64,000 nucleotides of DNA. Origin: Amoebidium appalachense. Taxonomy: Eukaryota > Ichthyosporea. Positions 1-36,240 of the stretch are shown in pieces. The stretch is from the NCBI GenBank assembly GCA_963693365.1, contig CAVNZM010000004.1, positions 9,238,001 to 9,302,000 of the forward strand, given 5' to 3'. The notes beneath the pieces are model-generated. The model saw only the letters and a program-made list of their open reading frames with translations, ran no database searches and had not been told where the DNA came from. How positions within the stretch are numbered: the stretch's first letter is position 1; each line of letters begins with the position of its first letter. The position numbers and the translations under genes are program-made.

Positions 1-270
1 TTCGAATCCGTGTCCAGAAGCCCACCATGACATTTGAGGTTTGGGGGCGGTCCGGGCAAAATAGACATCGTGGTATTTAGCGTATTTGGTAAATGGCACT
101 GTTTCCCACAAAGACAAAGCTCCACAATGGTGGTGCAATGTGCCTGCAGAGGTTTTGATCACCCGTGTTATGAGGAAGTGTATATCTTTCTGGGGAAAGA
201 CAGGAAACAGGAGGAAGCATGAAAAGGGGGAGGGGGAGGAGGGGGAGGAGGGGAGGGAGGGGGAGGGGGG

Positions 271-312
<42 letters not shown>

Positions 313-314
<2 letters not shown>

Positions 315-430
315 TGGAGAGAGAATGTATGCATCAAGAGGCGGGAAACATGAAAGCAAGGACTTAAACAAACCCACAAAAACACAAAACAGGCGCAAAA
401 GAAAATGTGTAGGCGGAAGGCACTGGTCCT
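313..430 (+). repeat. Interspersed repeat family B, copy 1
   Basis: Begins at the end of a ~70-nt G-rich tract and contains landmarks TATGCAT, GGGAAACATGAAAGCAA, an A-rich stretch with CCCACAA, then GCGCAAAAG and GCGGAAGGCACT. The same landmarks occur in the same order at 7868–7988. It lies in the glucosyltransferase-like gene. One reading frame is open on the minus strand but matches nothing I know. Confidence 0.65.
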
Positions 431-505
431 GAGTCCATATCACGGGGGTTCCTATGCCTGAAAATTAGAAAAAGATTTAACTCACGGGCTTTTCTGGACA
501 CTCAC

Positions 506-13176
<12,671 letters not shown>

Positions 13177-13416
13177 CTGGGTGAGGGATGCAGGCACTAT
13201 CAGAACATGTGCTTGGTCACAGGTCCAAGTATACAACTCTAACCCTTGAATCCTGGCTGTTCATGTGTCCATAACACACCTCAACCCAACGTATGATTAT
13301 CTCCCAGCCCACCACCCCCAAACCTTTTTACTCCCTGGCACAACAAGTACGCGTGCGCACACACACACACACAACCATGCTCGCACGCACCCACGCGCCC
13401 GTCCACATGGACATGC

Positions 13417-13489
<73 letters not shown>

Positions 13490-14304
13490 TACGCACACAC
13501 ACACACAAGCACTGAGGTATCATCTACACACAAACACACACACACACACATACACCCACACATACATGCACACAGAGTGTGCCACACACACGCAAGTGCA
13601 GATACACACACGCGTGCGCGTGCGCGCACACACACGCACACACGCACATACACACGTACACACGCACTTGTTACAAGCTACAAAGCTGGTAAGTGTAGTC
13701 AAGAAGGGCCTAGTACAGAATTCCTGCTTCGTGTTTGCAGGTCAAGCGATGTTTCCAACAACATGTGGACATGGTTTGTATAAAGGAAACGCTAGCGCCA
13801 ACAAAGTTTTTGTCTTTCGACCACGGCATAGAAAATGGGACAAAAAACCAGATGAGCACTGCATATCTATATAAGAGATGTCGAACAAAGATGCCTGTTT
13901 ATCACCTACACTACGTGTGCCGCCTGTTTATCACCTACAGTACGTGTGCCGATTGCTGGCAGAAGGGTACCAAGAGAGAGGCAAGAGGACGCAAGAGCGG
14001 CGAAGTGCCCGCGCCTATGTCAGTCTTACAACACGCGTTAAAAGGTTAGCAGATGTAACCGGGCATCCCAGAGGGCCATAGGAAGAGCTCCGGAGCCTCG
14101 AGGTGAACATCCGGCGCCGAGGGCGCGAGGGAGGTGCCAGGGGAAGGAGGGGGGAGGGGGGGGAAGGGGGAGGGAGGGGGGGGGGGGGGGGTTCACCTTG
14201 TGGCCACGTCCCGACATTCTCGCAGTGGTAGCTATTGACTCCGTTATGTGCAACCCAGGCTAACACACGCTTCCCTTATCACTGCTAGTGTAATGCCTTC
14301 ACAG
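13177..14304. other. Region upstream of the glucosyltransferase-like gene, no gene supported
   Basis: The missing 5' exons of the minus gene probably lie here or beyond, but none could be fixed. The stretch holds a CA block with a pure (AC)n core at 13423–13487 (interrupted repeats to about 13660), a duplicated 27-bp segment near 13892–13950 (GCCTGTTTATCACCTACA), and a purine-rich tract at 14140–14190. A minus-strand ATG at 14214 begins MSGRGHK and runs into a GTGAAC donor-like site; this is weak. Confidence 0.5.
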
Positions 14305-14402
14305 CCTGCTGGTTGAACGCCAACAAGCAAAAACTAGACGACTGGTTCTTGGTCATAGACGACCCTATGCCCGCTCCCTTCTACACCCTGTCGAGCACGA
14401 AT
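14305..14402 (+). CDS. Candidate orphan internal exon, function unknown
   Basis: A 98-bp open segment between a good acceptor (CCTTCACAG) and a good donor (GTATGCAC). It codes for 32 residues including LDDWFLVIDDPMPAPFY, rich in acidic and aromatic residues and unlike the surrounding repeats. No joining exon was found on either side: downstream is the minisatellite holding the piggyBac-like element. It may be a remnant of a gene broken by that repeat block, or chance. Confidence 0.3.
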
Positions 14403-14744
14403 GTATGCACTATGTACATATAAGCATGTTTATATACTATGTACTTATATAACTAATAATCTTCACAAACAATATGTACTATACGTATTCTTGTTGCTAT
14501 GCACAAAACTGATCTCTTGATTTTGCTCTTTGCGTCGGACTGCGAGTGCGCGAATAGATTTTAGCCTTTCCCCATGCGCCCGTGAGCCACTCTGAAATAA
14601 TTTGGCCAATAAAAAGGAAAAACGTGCGCCGATAGGCCCGCACCTCGGTGACGTCACATACCTGTGTCGACATAAACATTCCAGCGCAGTGCCCTGCAGC
14701 TTTGCAGCCTGCAGGGCCAGGCTCAGCTGCCAGGCTTATTATTA

Positions 14745-15278
14745 TTATTCACTGCATTTACTCCACCTACTACTTACTCCATCCACCTATATACATTTAC
14801 TCTAGTACTTCTTACTCCACCTGTATACATTTATGTTACTCTGCCTACATTTATTCCACCTACATTTGCTCCACCTACATTTTAATACTCCACCTTCAAG
14901 TATTACCTGTTGTAGTATTTACATATTCCACCTACATTTACTCCACCTGCACGGCACTAGCACCTGCATTTCCCACGTATACGTTTACTCCACTTACTAC
15001 TTACTCCACCTATATACATATACTCCACCTACATTTATTCCACCTTGTAGTATTTACTCCACCTACATTTACTTCCACCTGCACGGCACTCCACCTACAT
15101 TTCCCAGTGGCACCTACATTTACTCCATCTGCACGGCACTCCACCTACATTCAAAAAATTCCGACCTACATTTACTCCACCTTGTATGTATACTCCACCT
15201 ACATTTACTTTACCTATTTATTCCACCTAGTATTTGCTCCGCCTACACTTACTTCACCTATTTATTCCACCTAGTATT
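14745..15278 (+). repeat. Minisatellite, 15-bp unit CTCCACCTACATTTA, left part
   Basis: Dozens of variants of CTCCACCTACATTTA, mixed with TATTCCACCTAGTATTTG units, are arranged head to tail. The same units resume at 17364 on the far side of the piggyBac-like element. The two blocks were therefore probably one array before insertion. Confidence 0.9.
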
Positions 15279-16664
15279 TTGATAATCCGCATAACCGGAC
15301 AAATCTGTCCTAATTAATGGCTAAAAGGACAAAAGTGTCCTATCTTTTTCGACGGCGTCGCTAGCGTTGTTTTCGCTAGGAAACACCCCACAAGCTGGGT
15401 ATGGCCAATGAGGTCTAGTATTTTCCTGCCTTTTTTGTCTTTATAGGAAACCAATAGGACTGCAGGGTGAGTAGCTTTTGGCGCGCAAAAGATCATGGGT
15501 GGCACCGTTTTCCCCCAGTTTTGGGGTGTCCGACTGTCCGATCACGGACACCGTTTGGTTTCCGAACTAAAAGACACTGCATGATAGTTTGCGCGCTAGA
15601 AAACAAAAAGAACAAGGTAGAATTAGAGTAGAAATAGGTGAAAAGAAAAGAAAATGGTTAGGCGTTTAAGAAAAGACCAGAGAGTTTGGGTTTTTCCACG
15701 CATCTTTGATGGTAAAGTCAGGAACGATGATGAACGTTGGAGTAAAGAGCAGTTTGGTGAAGAATGGGAAACGAAACAGTTCACAGGCACAACTGTGCAA
15801 GTATTAAAGAACAATAAATGGTTGGTACACATAGACTACGACGGGAAAGTAGAAGAGGTACCACGGAGCGAGATTCAGCTAGTTGTGGGATGTGCGAAGG
15901 CGTATATATCCTTTTTATTGAGGGGAGGGGGGAGGGGGGGGGAGGGGGGGCGGGGGCTCGCCCTCTCCCTCTCCCATCCCCCCCATACGTTGGCAGGATA
16001 AGGATTTCAGCATGCGTGTAGTAACGACGGCAGGAAGTACGGAAGCAGGAGCTCCCCGTATCACAAAAAACGGAACACAAGTGCCCATGCCAAAAGCAGT
16101 GCGCGAATTCTTCACATATTTCAACAGTGCAGACGTACACAACAAACTCCGGCAAGGGAACAGTTCACTCGAGCAGGCATGGGTCCCCCACACACCCTGG
16201 CACCGCACCTTTGCTGGGTTAGTTGGTATGGTGTTTGTAAACACCTACCTGGCCTACAAGCATCTCATTGCAGACGGGGACAAGAATGCACTTTCAAACG
16301 AGCAGTGGTACGAAAAACTTGCGGGTGAACTTCTCAACAACCCACTTCTGCCAGCCGGCAAACAAAGCGCGCGCATACTAAAATCGCTGTCAACAAACAC
16401 CACAACCGCCAAACGAAGCAACCTCTGTCACCCGGTGCTTATCGGTTCCGGCAAGCGGCTCGACTGTGTTATGTGCGCGCGCACGGATCAAAAGGGATAC
16501 AAGCGCAGCAGGGTGAGCTGGATGTGCAGCAGGTGCGGTGTGGCATTGTGCTACAAAAATTCAGATCGCAACTGCTACGAGCAGCACCTGGAAAAGGGGG
16601 TGCCTGTACGTCACCGCAGAACCAAAGAGCAGGAGCAGTAGGTGTGAGAGAGAGAGAGGGAGGT

Positions 16665-16703
<39 letters not shown>

Positions 16704-17363
16704 GTAAAGTTGCAGACTTTGCAGACTGCTTTGGGTTTGTGACCTCGAGCATACCTTTCGTGGGGTATAAGCTTCCTTTATTTTGTCTTCTATAATAGAA
16801 GGGACTGGAACTAGTAGCAACAAGTGTAAAGAAGAACCACGTTTAAAACCTTTTGTACTTACTTTCCTCATTAACTAGCCAGAAAATTGAAGAAAAGTCG
16901 TAAACATTGTCTTAGAAGTAGAACGGGTGGTAACAGGGACAGTGTGGCTAAGGTTTTCTCGATAAAAGTGCCCTAAGTTGGACCTTAGGTAGGTTGCCTC
17001 AGAATTAAGATTAGGTGGTCGGGTTTTTTGCATGCGTTAGCCTATATCTCTAGCTAGCAGCACATAGTGGTCTTAGCCGCTCCAGAAACACACAACGAAA
17101 GTTATTATAGTTTAAATTAAAATTTAGCGGAAAAACCACGTGTTTTCTTAGAAGGTCGCCAACTTCGATGACCAAATGCGCCCAAGAGATGGCGTCGGAG
17201 ACCCTACATGTTATATATGTTACTATGTCGAAATGACGTGAATTTCACGTTTTTCACCTTTTTGAGGCCTGGTTACTATGCAACTGCGCTAGAAATAGCG
17301 CGATCGTCTAAAAATAGGTTAATTAGGACAAAAGTGTCCGAATAGATCTGTGCGAATTATCAA
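15279..17363 (+). mobile_element. piggyBac-related element with terminal inverted repeats, inserted in a minisatellite
   Basis: The left end reads TTGATAATCCGCATAACC and the right end, in reverse complement, TTGATAATTCGCACAGATC. Both continue to a CGGACA…TGTCCTAATTAA block, giving imperfect inverted repeats of at least 38 bp. Palindromic motifs GGACAAATCTGTCC and GGACAAAAGTGTCC sit just inside the ends and may bind the encoded protein. Both flanks are the same minisatellite unit (CTAGTATT before, TTTGCTC after), so the target duplication is at most 2–3 T. That is not the TTAA usual for piggyBac, although TTAA occurs inside both repeats. The element encodes one gene (15654–16641). About 700 bp of its 3' part is AT-rich and appears non-coding. 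Confidence 0.75.
15654..16641 (+). CDS. piggyBac-transposase-derived protein lacking most of the catalytic domain
   Basis: Two exons, 15654–15901 and 16011–16641, join in phase through donor GTATAT and acceptor TTTCAG, giving about 292 residues. Residues 1–80 (MVRRLRKDQRVWVFPRIF onward, with KWLVHIDYDGKVEEVPRSEI) resemble a small chromo/Tudor-like beta barrel. The second exon has the end of a DDE_Tnp_1_7 domain: SADVHNKLRQ matches the piggyBac GGVDxxDQ region with its third Asp, followed by the WHRTFAGLVGMVFVNTYLAY helix. A Cys-rich domain follows, with paired cysteines in CVMCARTD, MCSRCGVALC and NCYEQH, of the kind that binds piggyBac ends. The region with the first two catalytic Asp is absent, so transposition by this protein alone is unlikely. 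The 109-bp intron carries a G-rich tract. It could be a decayed transposase or a retained DNA-binding protein. Confidence 0.85.
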
Positions 17364-17680
17364 TTTGCTCAACCTACATGGCACCTATTTATGTATTCCA
17401 CCTAGTATTTGCTCCACCTACATTTACTTCACCTATTTATTCCACCTAGTATTTGCTCCACCAACATTTACTTCACCTATTTATTCCACCTAGTATTTGC
17501 TCCACCTACATTTACTTCACCTATTTATTCCACCTAGTATTTGCTCCACCTACATTTACTTCACCTACATTTACTCCACCTGTACTCACTCCAACTACAT
17601 TTACTCCACCTACATTTACTCCACCTGCACTTTAATACTCCACCTACTATCAACTCCACCTACATTTACTGCCGATGAAT
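17364..17680 (+). repeat. Minisatellite, 15-bp unit, right part
   Basis: Continues the CTCCACCTACATTTA / TATTCCACCTAGTATTTG array seen at 14745–15278. It ends where the sequence turns into non-repetitive DNA (GCCGATGAATATTCATC). Confidence 0.9.
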
Positions 17681-17983
17681 ATTCATCAAAGTTTGAGCGA
17701 AAATGACGAAAGACAGTCTGCCCATCGACTTTTTGTATAATAGTGCATGTGGGATGAGGAGAGAGGCTCTAAGATACTGGTGATACCGTGAGAGGCCTAC
17801 CTAACTTGCAGTGCAAAATATTAGTGCCACGACAGTCGAGTTGGGTCTGAAATCCATGATGTTGCCGTGGCTCGGACTCTCAGGGATGGCTTGGAAACTT
17901 TTCAAGACCACAGGTTCTGTTACTGGTGGTAGGACTTGATGGGTATTTGTGTGTGTGTGTGTGTGTCAGTGTTGGAGGGCCCG

Positions 17984-18025
<42 letters not shown>

Positions 18026-18693
18026 GGCCGGGGGGCAGTTTTTCTTTTTTTTTTTTTTTTGGGGGGGGGGGGGGGGGAGGGAGGTTTGGGGGGGGGGGGG
18101 GGGAAGGATCCAGCCCAGGAACGTTAAGAAACCCCAACCCCAACGGCCCGTAAGGCCCTGGGGCCGGAGCTCATGAGATCAAGGGGACACGGAAGGCCTA
18201 GGAGGGTATGGTATGGCAAGGATCCCCCCCCCCCCCCCCCCCCCCCCCCCCATATATTAAAAAAAAAATGAGAAGAAGATGATGATGATGATGATGACGA
18301 CGACGATGGCGATGATGATAATGAAGAAAATAAGGAGAAGAAGGAGAAGAAGAAGAAGAAATTTGTGGCCATAGAGAGGGTGCTGGTTTTCAATTTTTTT
18401 TTTTTTTTACTGGCTCAGAGTTATCGAGTTTGGGTCTGTATTAAAGATCGCACTTAACAGTAGTTTGATGATGATTCCACAATGGAAATGTAAATTGGTG
18501 ATATCAGCAATGCGCATGCATACCCGCACGATGCACATAGGTCACTAATACTGCATGCACTAAGTTCCACAAAATATATGCTAATTCCTAGAAAGAGCAC
18601 CTGTGCCCCAAAAATGTGGAGCAGAATAAAGTTCAATGCCTCTGACACTCCCCCTAATATGATACATCAATTTTTTTCTGTGTGTGGGAGAGA

Positions 18694-18737
<44 letters not shown>

Positions 18738-18847
18738 GGGGGGGGGGGGGGTGGGGGGGGAAGGGCCGGGCTCATTCGGTAAGTGGGTGTGTTTTTCGGC
18801 TTTTAGATAGGATGAAACACGTCGTTTTCCTCTGTGCTCTTTTCTAC
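17681..18847. other. Intergenic stretch, no gene seen
   Basis: Contains long G-runs (about 17984–18028, 18061–18105, 18688–18750), a T-run directly before the G-run at 18061, a C-run at 18221–18250, and a GAT/GAAG trinucleotide tract at 18270–18360. I see nothing coding. Confidence 0.7.
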
Positions 18848-19188
18848 CTCTGATAATGTTCACTGCGCGTTCAACCTCCAGGGAAGGCATCTGTGCAAAC
18901 CCACCTCCTTTCGACACATCCCCCCCCCCCCCTCCTCCTTCCTCCCCCCCCCCTACCCCCACACACACTGACACAAACACACGTCCACGCACACACACAC
19001 AGTGCTACGGTATACAAAGATGCACAGGTTAACAATGCCATGCTTTCGATGGCGTCTATAGCAGCGTATATATCGATTGGGGCCTGTGTAGTGTTTACCT
19101 GTGATGCACGGTCTGGCCAAATGCACGCATCATCGGAGCACGGCTGCATGCGTACACAGCCGGTAATAAGCACGCGCACCGTTGAAAT
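18848..19188 (-). CDS. Candidate minus-strand exons, function unknown
   Basis: Two splice-bounded open segments: 19188–19099 (acceptor CTCGCAG, donor GTAAAC; phase-0 reading ISTVRVLITGCVRMQPC) and 18890–18848 (acceptor GCACAG, donor GTAGAA; reading MPSLEVERAVNIIR). The two join in phase 0. Just upstream, 19264–19190 also reads openly with Cys residues (CHECAYVMRMCSELLNS). I recognise no family and could not find the rest of a gene. It may be part of a small unannotated gene or coincidence. Confidence 0.25.
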
Positions 19189-21042
<1,854 letters not shown>

Positions 21043-21116
21043 ATTGGCTGAATAACCCTCCTCCCTTAAGGCTCATCCGATTGGTCGAATACTCGCCGCT
21101 CCAGGCTGTTGATTGG
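21043..21116. promoter_or_regulatory. Cluster of three inverted CCAAT boxes
   Basis: ATTGG occurs at 21043–21047, 21080–21084 and 21112–21116, spaced 37 and 32 bp (TGATTGGCTG, CCGATTGGTC, TTGATTGGTG). Regularly spaced Y-boxes are typical of NF-Y-bound promoters. The nearest gene start is the GT61 ATG at 21746, so this is probably its promoter. A divergent minus-strand transcript is also possible. No TATA box is evident. Confidence 0.45.
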
Positions 21117-21745
21117 TGGACTAAACTTACAGGAGGAAACATAAACATTCTGAAGCCATCCTATGCTCAGGCACAAGTTTTGGCAACGTCCAGTATACAC
21201 CACGAGGCTAGCAGACGCGTTGCAGCCTTTTATTAGAAAATTATAATCGTTGCAGCGTTGGTTTTATGAAAAACTAATGAGTTAGCCTCGGACTTATATT
21301 CTTTAAATAGGCGGTAGTAGAAGTGGCGGTATCATACGTACGCGTAGTGTAGCACCAACAGATGAACAACAGTCATTCGGCATAGGAGCACACTAGACAC
21401 CTAGCTACGTGCTGCTTTATTATTATTACAATATCGATATTATAGATACCATAGGCCGCAGGGTAGTTTCTGAGTTTCTTTCCCCCTTTTTCGTTTCTGT
21501 TTTTTTCCCCCTTGGCAAAGCTCAACGGTGCAGCCCATACAGAGGCTGGCGAGCCGCTAGGCTAGCTTTGAATCTCAAAACGAAAACAGAGTATCATTTA
21601 GGTGAGAAGCAAAAAGGGCAGGAGGGGCTCTGAAAAGAGCCTGGACGTCACAGCATCTTCCCATTATTGTCCCCATTTTCAGTAGAGTTCTCGTTAGGGT
21701 TTATTCTCTGGGGCACCAGCCGAGGTCAGTACCACAATTCCCAAC

Positions 21746-31681
<9,936 letters not shown>

Positions 31682-31726
31682 ATTCGCAGCAAGTGCTTTC
31701 GTGTAGTGCTTTCGTTCTACCAACCC

Positions 31727-31773
<47 letters not shown>

Positions 31774-33485
31774 GCACACACAAACCCACCCCTTCTCATC
31801 CTCCTCCACGTCCTTCCTACACAAACGCACCCACCCACACATGCACGCATGGACGCGCCCGCCCCCCGATGTGCGCGCGCACACACGCATGCACGCGCCC
31901 GCCCCCCGATGTGCGCGCGCACACACACCCACACCCACATGCACACCCACACATGCATGCACACACGCGCACACACGCACACACACACACTGTACACCAG
32001 AAGTCCGTCCCACGACTGTTTTGGGAATTTTTGAAAGGGGACATCACGTATTCTATGGAGTGTTCTGTAAAGAAAAAGAAAGTGTGGTTTCCGTATGTTG
32101 AAGATTTTTACAGTTCTCGTCTGTTACCGGTGTTCCTGGCAGAAGAAAAATAGTCCCAGCTTTTTCAAATTTATAAGTCTTCCCTGGGATTGTACATACG
32201 CCGGCTAATATATTTGGGCCACGTACCGGTGTAAATAGCTGCGGTGCAGTACTGCTAGTAGTCTAGATATGTAATGTTTGAGTTTCCTCAGGAAGGCTTG
32301 CAAGAGTTTAAATTAGAATTTACAAAAAAAAAAAAAAAAAAAAAAAAAAATTTACCTTGTACATACCATGCTGTAGTGTCATGCATATCATAATACTATT
32401 GAGGGATGCAGACAGCTGTTGAATTAAAGGAGGTAGTTGGATTCGCTCTAGAGCTGAGACCTTTCGTGTAGGATATTTTTTTTTTTTAAAAAAAAAAAAA
32501 AGAAAAGGAAAAACTATATCAAAAAATAAGGGCGTGTTTAGCAGCACAGTTATATCGTGTCTTTATCGTATTCGTCTTTTTGCGTAATGACACGATTCCG
32601 AAAATGTGTCAGCTTGCCAAACACGCCACAGCTTTCCGGCCACGATAAAGACGTTGGACATCGAAGTTAAAACGTGTTTTCCGGACACGATAAAGACGTT
32701 GGACATCGAAGTTATATCGTGTTTTGGCATGTTTTGGCTGGTTTTTGGCATGTTTTGGCATCGTACGGGAGCACGCGCGCGTGCGCTGTTCAGACTGGAC
32801 AGTGTCTAACACGTACTGACGTGTTGCCGCACGTGCGACGTTATACATCTACTCAGTCCCTTTTAAGTAAAAAAAAAAAAAAAAAAAAAAAAAGAAAGGA
32901 GACACCGCCTCAGTAGGTGGTAGGGACAGTGCATATGGCATGCTTGAGTAGTGCAGCTCACTTGTGCCTGATTGACGGGACTGGGAGGCCGGGAGTAGTG
33001 TCACAGTAGTAGAATAGTGTTGTAGTTGTAATGTTTTTTATGATTTATATATATATTCTTTGCCTCGAGTAAACAGCGTAAACCCCCCATATACACATAT
33101 TTATTTTTATAATTATTTTACAAAAGAAAGTGCGAGAAGAAGGACAGAAGGATGTGAGCGTTTGCTCAAACAGTAGCATTGGTAGTTCATCGCTTGCTGC
33201 CAACTTCATGCGAGAAGTACCTCCACAAAATAATCTACCTCGATATGCACATAGCTGTTATTCGTCTTGGAAGAAAACGAAGAAAGGAGCTCGACCAGAC
33301 GGTGCAGTGCCATCCTGTGCAGGCAGAGGTCGTGACGTGGAAGATCAGTAGTAGCTCCCGTTTCCAGAACTACTTGCTTGCCTATAGTACTTCACATGTG
33401 CCCCATGGCTACCCCTTTTCCAACATCGAATACTTGCACATTGCAAACACCGCCGAATACGCGTTACGGCACCTAACCCCCCCCC

Positions 33486-33516
<31 letters not shown>

Positions 33517-33605
33517 AAACATGTACACACACACACACACACACACACACACCCGAAGAAGAAAAAAAAAAAGAAAAAAGAAAACCCACAGCCTCACGGC
33601 AGTAG

Positions 33606-33659
<54 letters not shown>

Positions 33660-34200
33660 AAAAAAAAACCCCTCGCCCACCTCATCTGCCCAGCCTCCAA
33701 AATAAAATTCTCAGTCACTCACAGTCCCCACGACCCCGCCGGGCCTACTAGGCTATCGCTTTGCATCTCTCACTAAGCAAAAACGCTTTAGGACTTTGCA
33801 GGTTTGTTCACACCTTGGATCATATCCAACCTAGATTCCTTTACTAGAGAATACTAATGATCTTTCGTGCCCCCCCCCAATAGTATGGCTATGGCGCCTT
33901 CATGTGCTGTGTGCGCGGACGCTCGTGTGCGTGCGTGTGTGTGTGTGTGTGTGTGTGTGCGTGCGTGCGTATGTGTGCATATGTGCGCATGCGTGTGTGT
34001 AGAACTTGAATGGGGAGGGAAAATGGCACACACTCTATTCAATTCATAACCTCCGATCCCTCTCGCCCTCCCCCCCTCCCTCCCTCCAAGTCCCCCTTCC
34101 CTCCCCTCTCTGAAAGAGAGAGAGACTCGGGGGGAAGAGGGACGGGGAGGGGGGGGGGGGGGGGGAGAACGAGAGAGGGAGGGAGAGAGAGAGATCTCTC

Positions 34201-34238
<38 letters not shown>

Positions 34239-34271
34239 TTTGGGGCGGAGGGAGAGTGAGAGAGAGAGAGG

Positions 34272-34313
<42 letters not shown>

Positions 34314-35376
34314 CCCGGTGTAGGAGCAATGATAGACAATATTTTTGGCCGGAAAGCCAGAATACATAAAACAATAAAAAAACGTAGGAATATGGATCGA
34401 TAGCGCATTGCCTGGCCCGTCGCCTTTCGCCTCCGCCCCGGCGAGCAAGCTTCATGCCGTAGGCATAGCCTTAGTTATATACCGTGTTTTCGAAAATCAC
34501 CTCCGGAGGTAGTCTCCAAGGCTTTGTACCCGCTGGCTTACGTAGGGCTCCCTTTCCGTAAGACCTTACATATCGCTGAATCGTAACTGGCCTGGGAAGG
34601 TGTACATGTTGGGGGGATGGGGGAATTATGTCCGATTATGTCGTGGCTCTGGATTGGCTATATGCGCACCACCCAAGAAAGGGGTAAATTATTTGTGCAG
34701 CCCGATAATTATTCATTTTGGGCAGACGACTGTTCATGCACAAACAGAAACATTTATACGCTGTCCGAGGTGAGCGCTGTACGTACACTATACCGGGTTT
34801 GTGTTTATAAATCACGTATATCACGGTGCACCTGGTTGAGGGGCACATGGGTCCGAAATGGACTCAAATACTTATCCGGTGAACCTCCTGTTGATATGTT
34901 TTTGCCGCCCCTTCTAAGTGAATGGAGTTGATTGGTGGATAGCTCAGCGAGCAGAACTGCGGAGTGCGATCATGCAGCGAGCTGCTGCAGGCTGGTGCTG
35001 AAACGTGTAGGTTATCATATGGTGCCGGGTGTGTAGAGTTTTTTGTCTGTTAACGTTGGCGGGCAGAAAGTGGGCAAAGTGCCCTAAATAGTAGAGTGAT
35101 ACGCTAAAAATATTTGAAAACACCGGTACAGGCATACAATCACGGTTTGCGCATACGATCGACATCTTCCCACACAGACACAGCGGCATTGCTCTGCAAG
35201 AGGTGATCGCTGTGCTCCCATTTGCCAGAAAAAAGCACTCTTGCTACTCTATAAGCCATGTTTTTACATTTTAGTATAGCATTTTTCGTAGCACGATAAC
35301 ACCATGGATACAAGTAAGGATCGGAGAACCTCAGTGGAATGGGACATCGAATACAGGCGCACATCGACATCCCTAG
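31682..35376. other. Intergenic region between the GT61 and RGS genes
   Basis: Includes the 3' flank of the GT61 gene with C-run/(CA)n tracts, a plus-strand open segment at 31991–32152 (reads WEFLKGDITYSMECSVKKKK, stop TAG) that may be untranslated sequence, A-runs at 32324–32350 and 32870–32893, and two head-to-tail 45-bp units at 32641–32730 (CACGATAAAGACGTTGGACA). Open frames at 33130–33480 match nothing known. A CA block lies at 33500–33550 and (GA)n at 34205–34310. At 34617–34931 a 104-codon plus frame is open but unrecognised. The first exon(s) of the RGS gene should lie at the right end. Confidence 0.5.
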
Positions 35377-35397
35377 CCACACGTGAGACAGAATCAG

Positions 35398-36140
35398 ATA
35401 GGGAGAAAATCACTAACCACAGATGCCGAGGAAAGACGCAAGTCTCTAGCTCGTGGTGTAGTTATTGGAGGAACTACGGAGCTTCGAGAACTGCTCGAAG
35501 ATCGTAATGGTGCTGTTACGCAAGCATTCGCAGCCTACTTGAGGCAGGAACTTAGCCATGAGAACATCGAGTTTTGGTGGGCTTGCGAAGATTACAAAAA
35601 CAGAGGTGACCATGGATCACTCCTTGCAAAGGTATGGAACCCTCCTGTTTGCAGGTATCAAAGTGTCTTTATGTATGGATGGTTGAATGCATGCACGTGT
35701 CTGCAGAGTGCTATCTGCATTTTGTGCAATTTCGCATAATAAATCTCAGATTGGTGCCACACGCTATAAATCTACGGATGTCGTATTTAGTAACCGTGAC
35801 GGCGTTTTCGAGTCACTGGCTCTCTGCACGGCAAGTACAGATGTGCTCTTTGTCTGTTCTCGCTTCTGCGTGACGAGGGTCTTTTGCGGTGTCAATTGCA
35901 GTTATGTACAAAATTTGTTTATGGCACGCGCACCTTTCCGTAATTACAACAAATTTGCTCCTTTGCATTCAATGTATCCTTACGATGTAAGTGAGCCCGA
36001 GCGCATTGCCAATTTTTCCATTTTTCTCTCGTGATGTTTTGCATTAGGAACCATTAGGGTACTACCGTACTGGTTGCCACACAGACACCAATGCGCACAC
36101 ACGCCTGCGCTTTTCCACCTCCTGTTACGATATGCTCCCC

Positions 36141-36171
<31 letters not shown>

Positions 36172-36199
36172 AAAAAAAAAAAACCCTCATGCACCCCGA

Positions 36200-36240
<41 letters not shown>

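Noticed and set aside
14198-14216. Minus-strand MSGRGHK as a histone start
   Set aside because: Only seven residues resemble the H4/H2A N-terminus and no histone fold sequence follows.
35304-35397. ATG at 35304 (MDTSKDRRTS) as the RGS start codon
   Set aside because: Its frame does not match the RGS frame, and the introns needed to connect it would be about 15–90 bp with poor or out-of-phase sites. The true first exon is unresolved.
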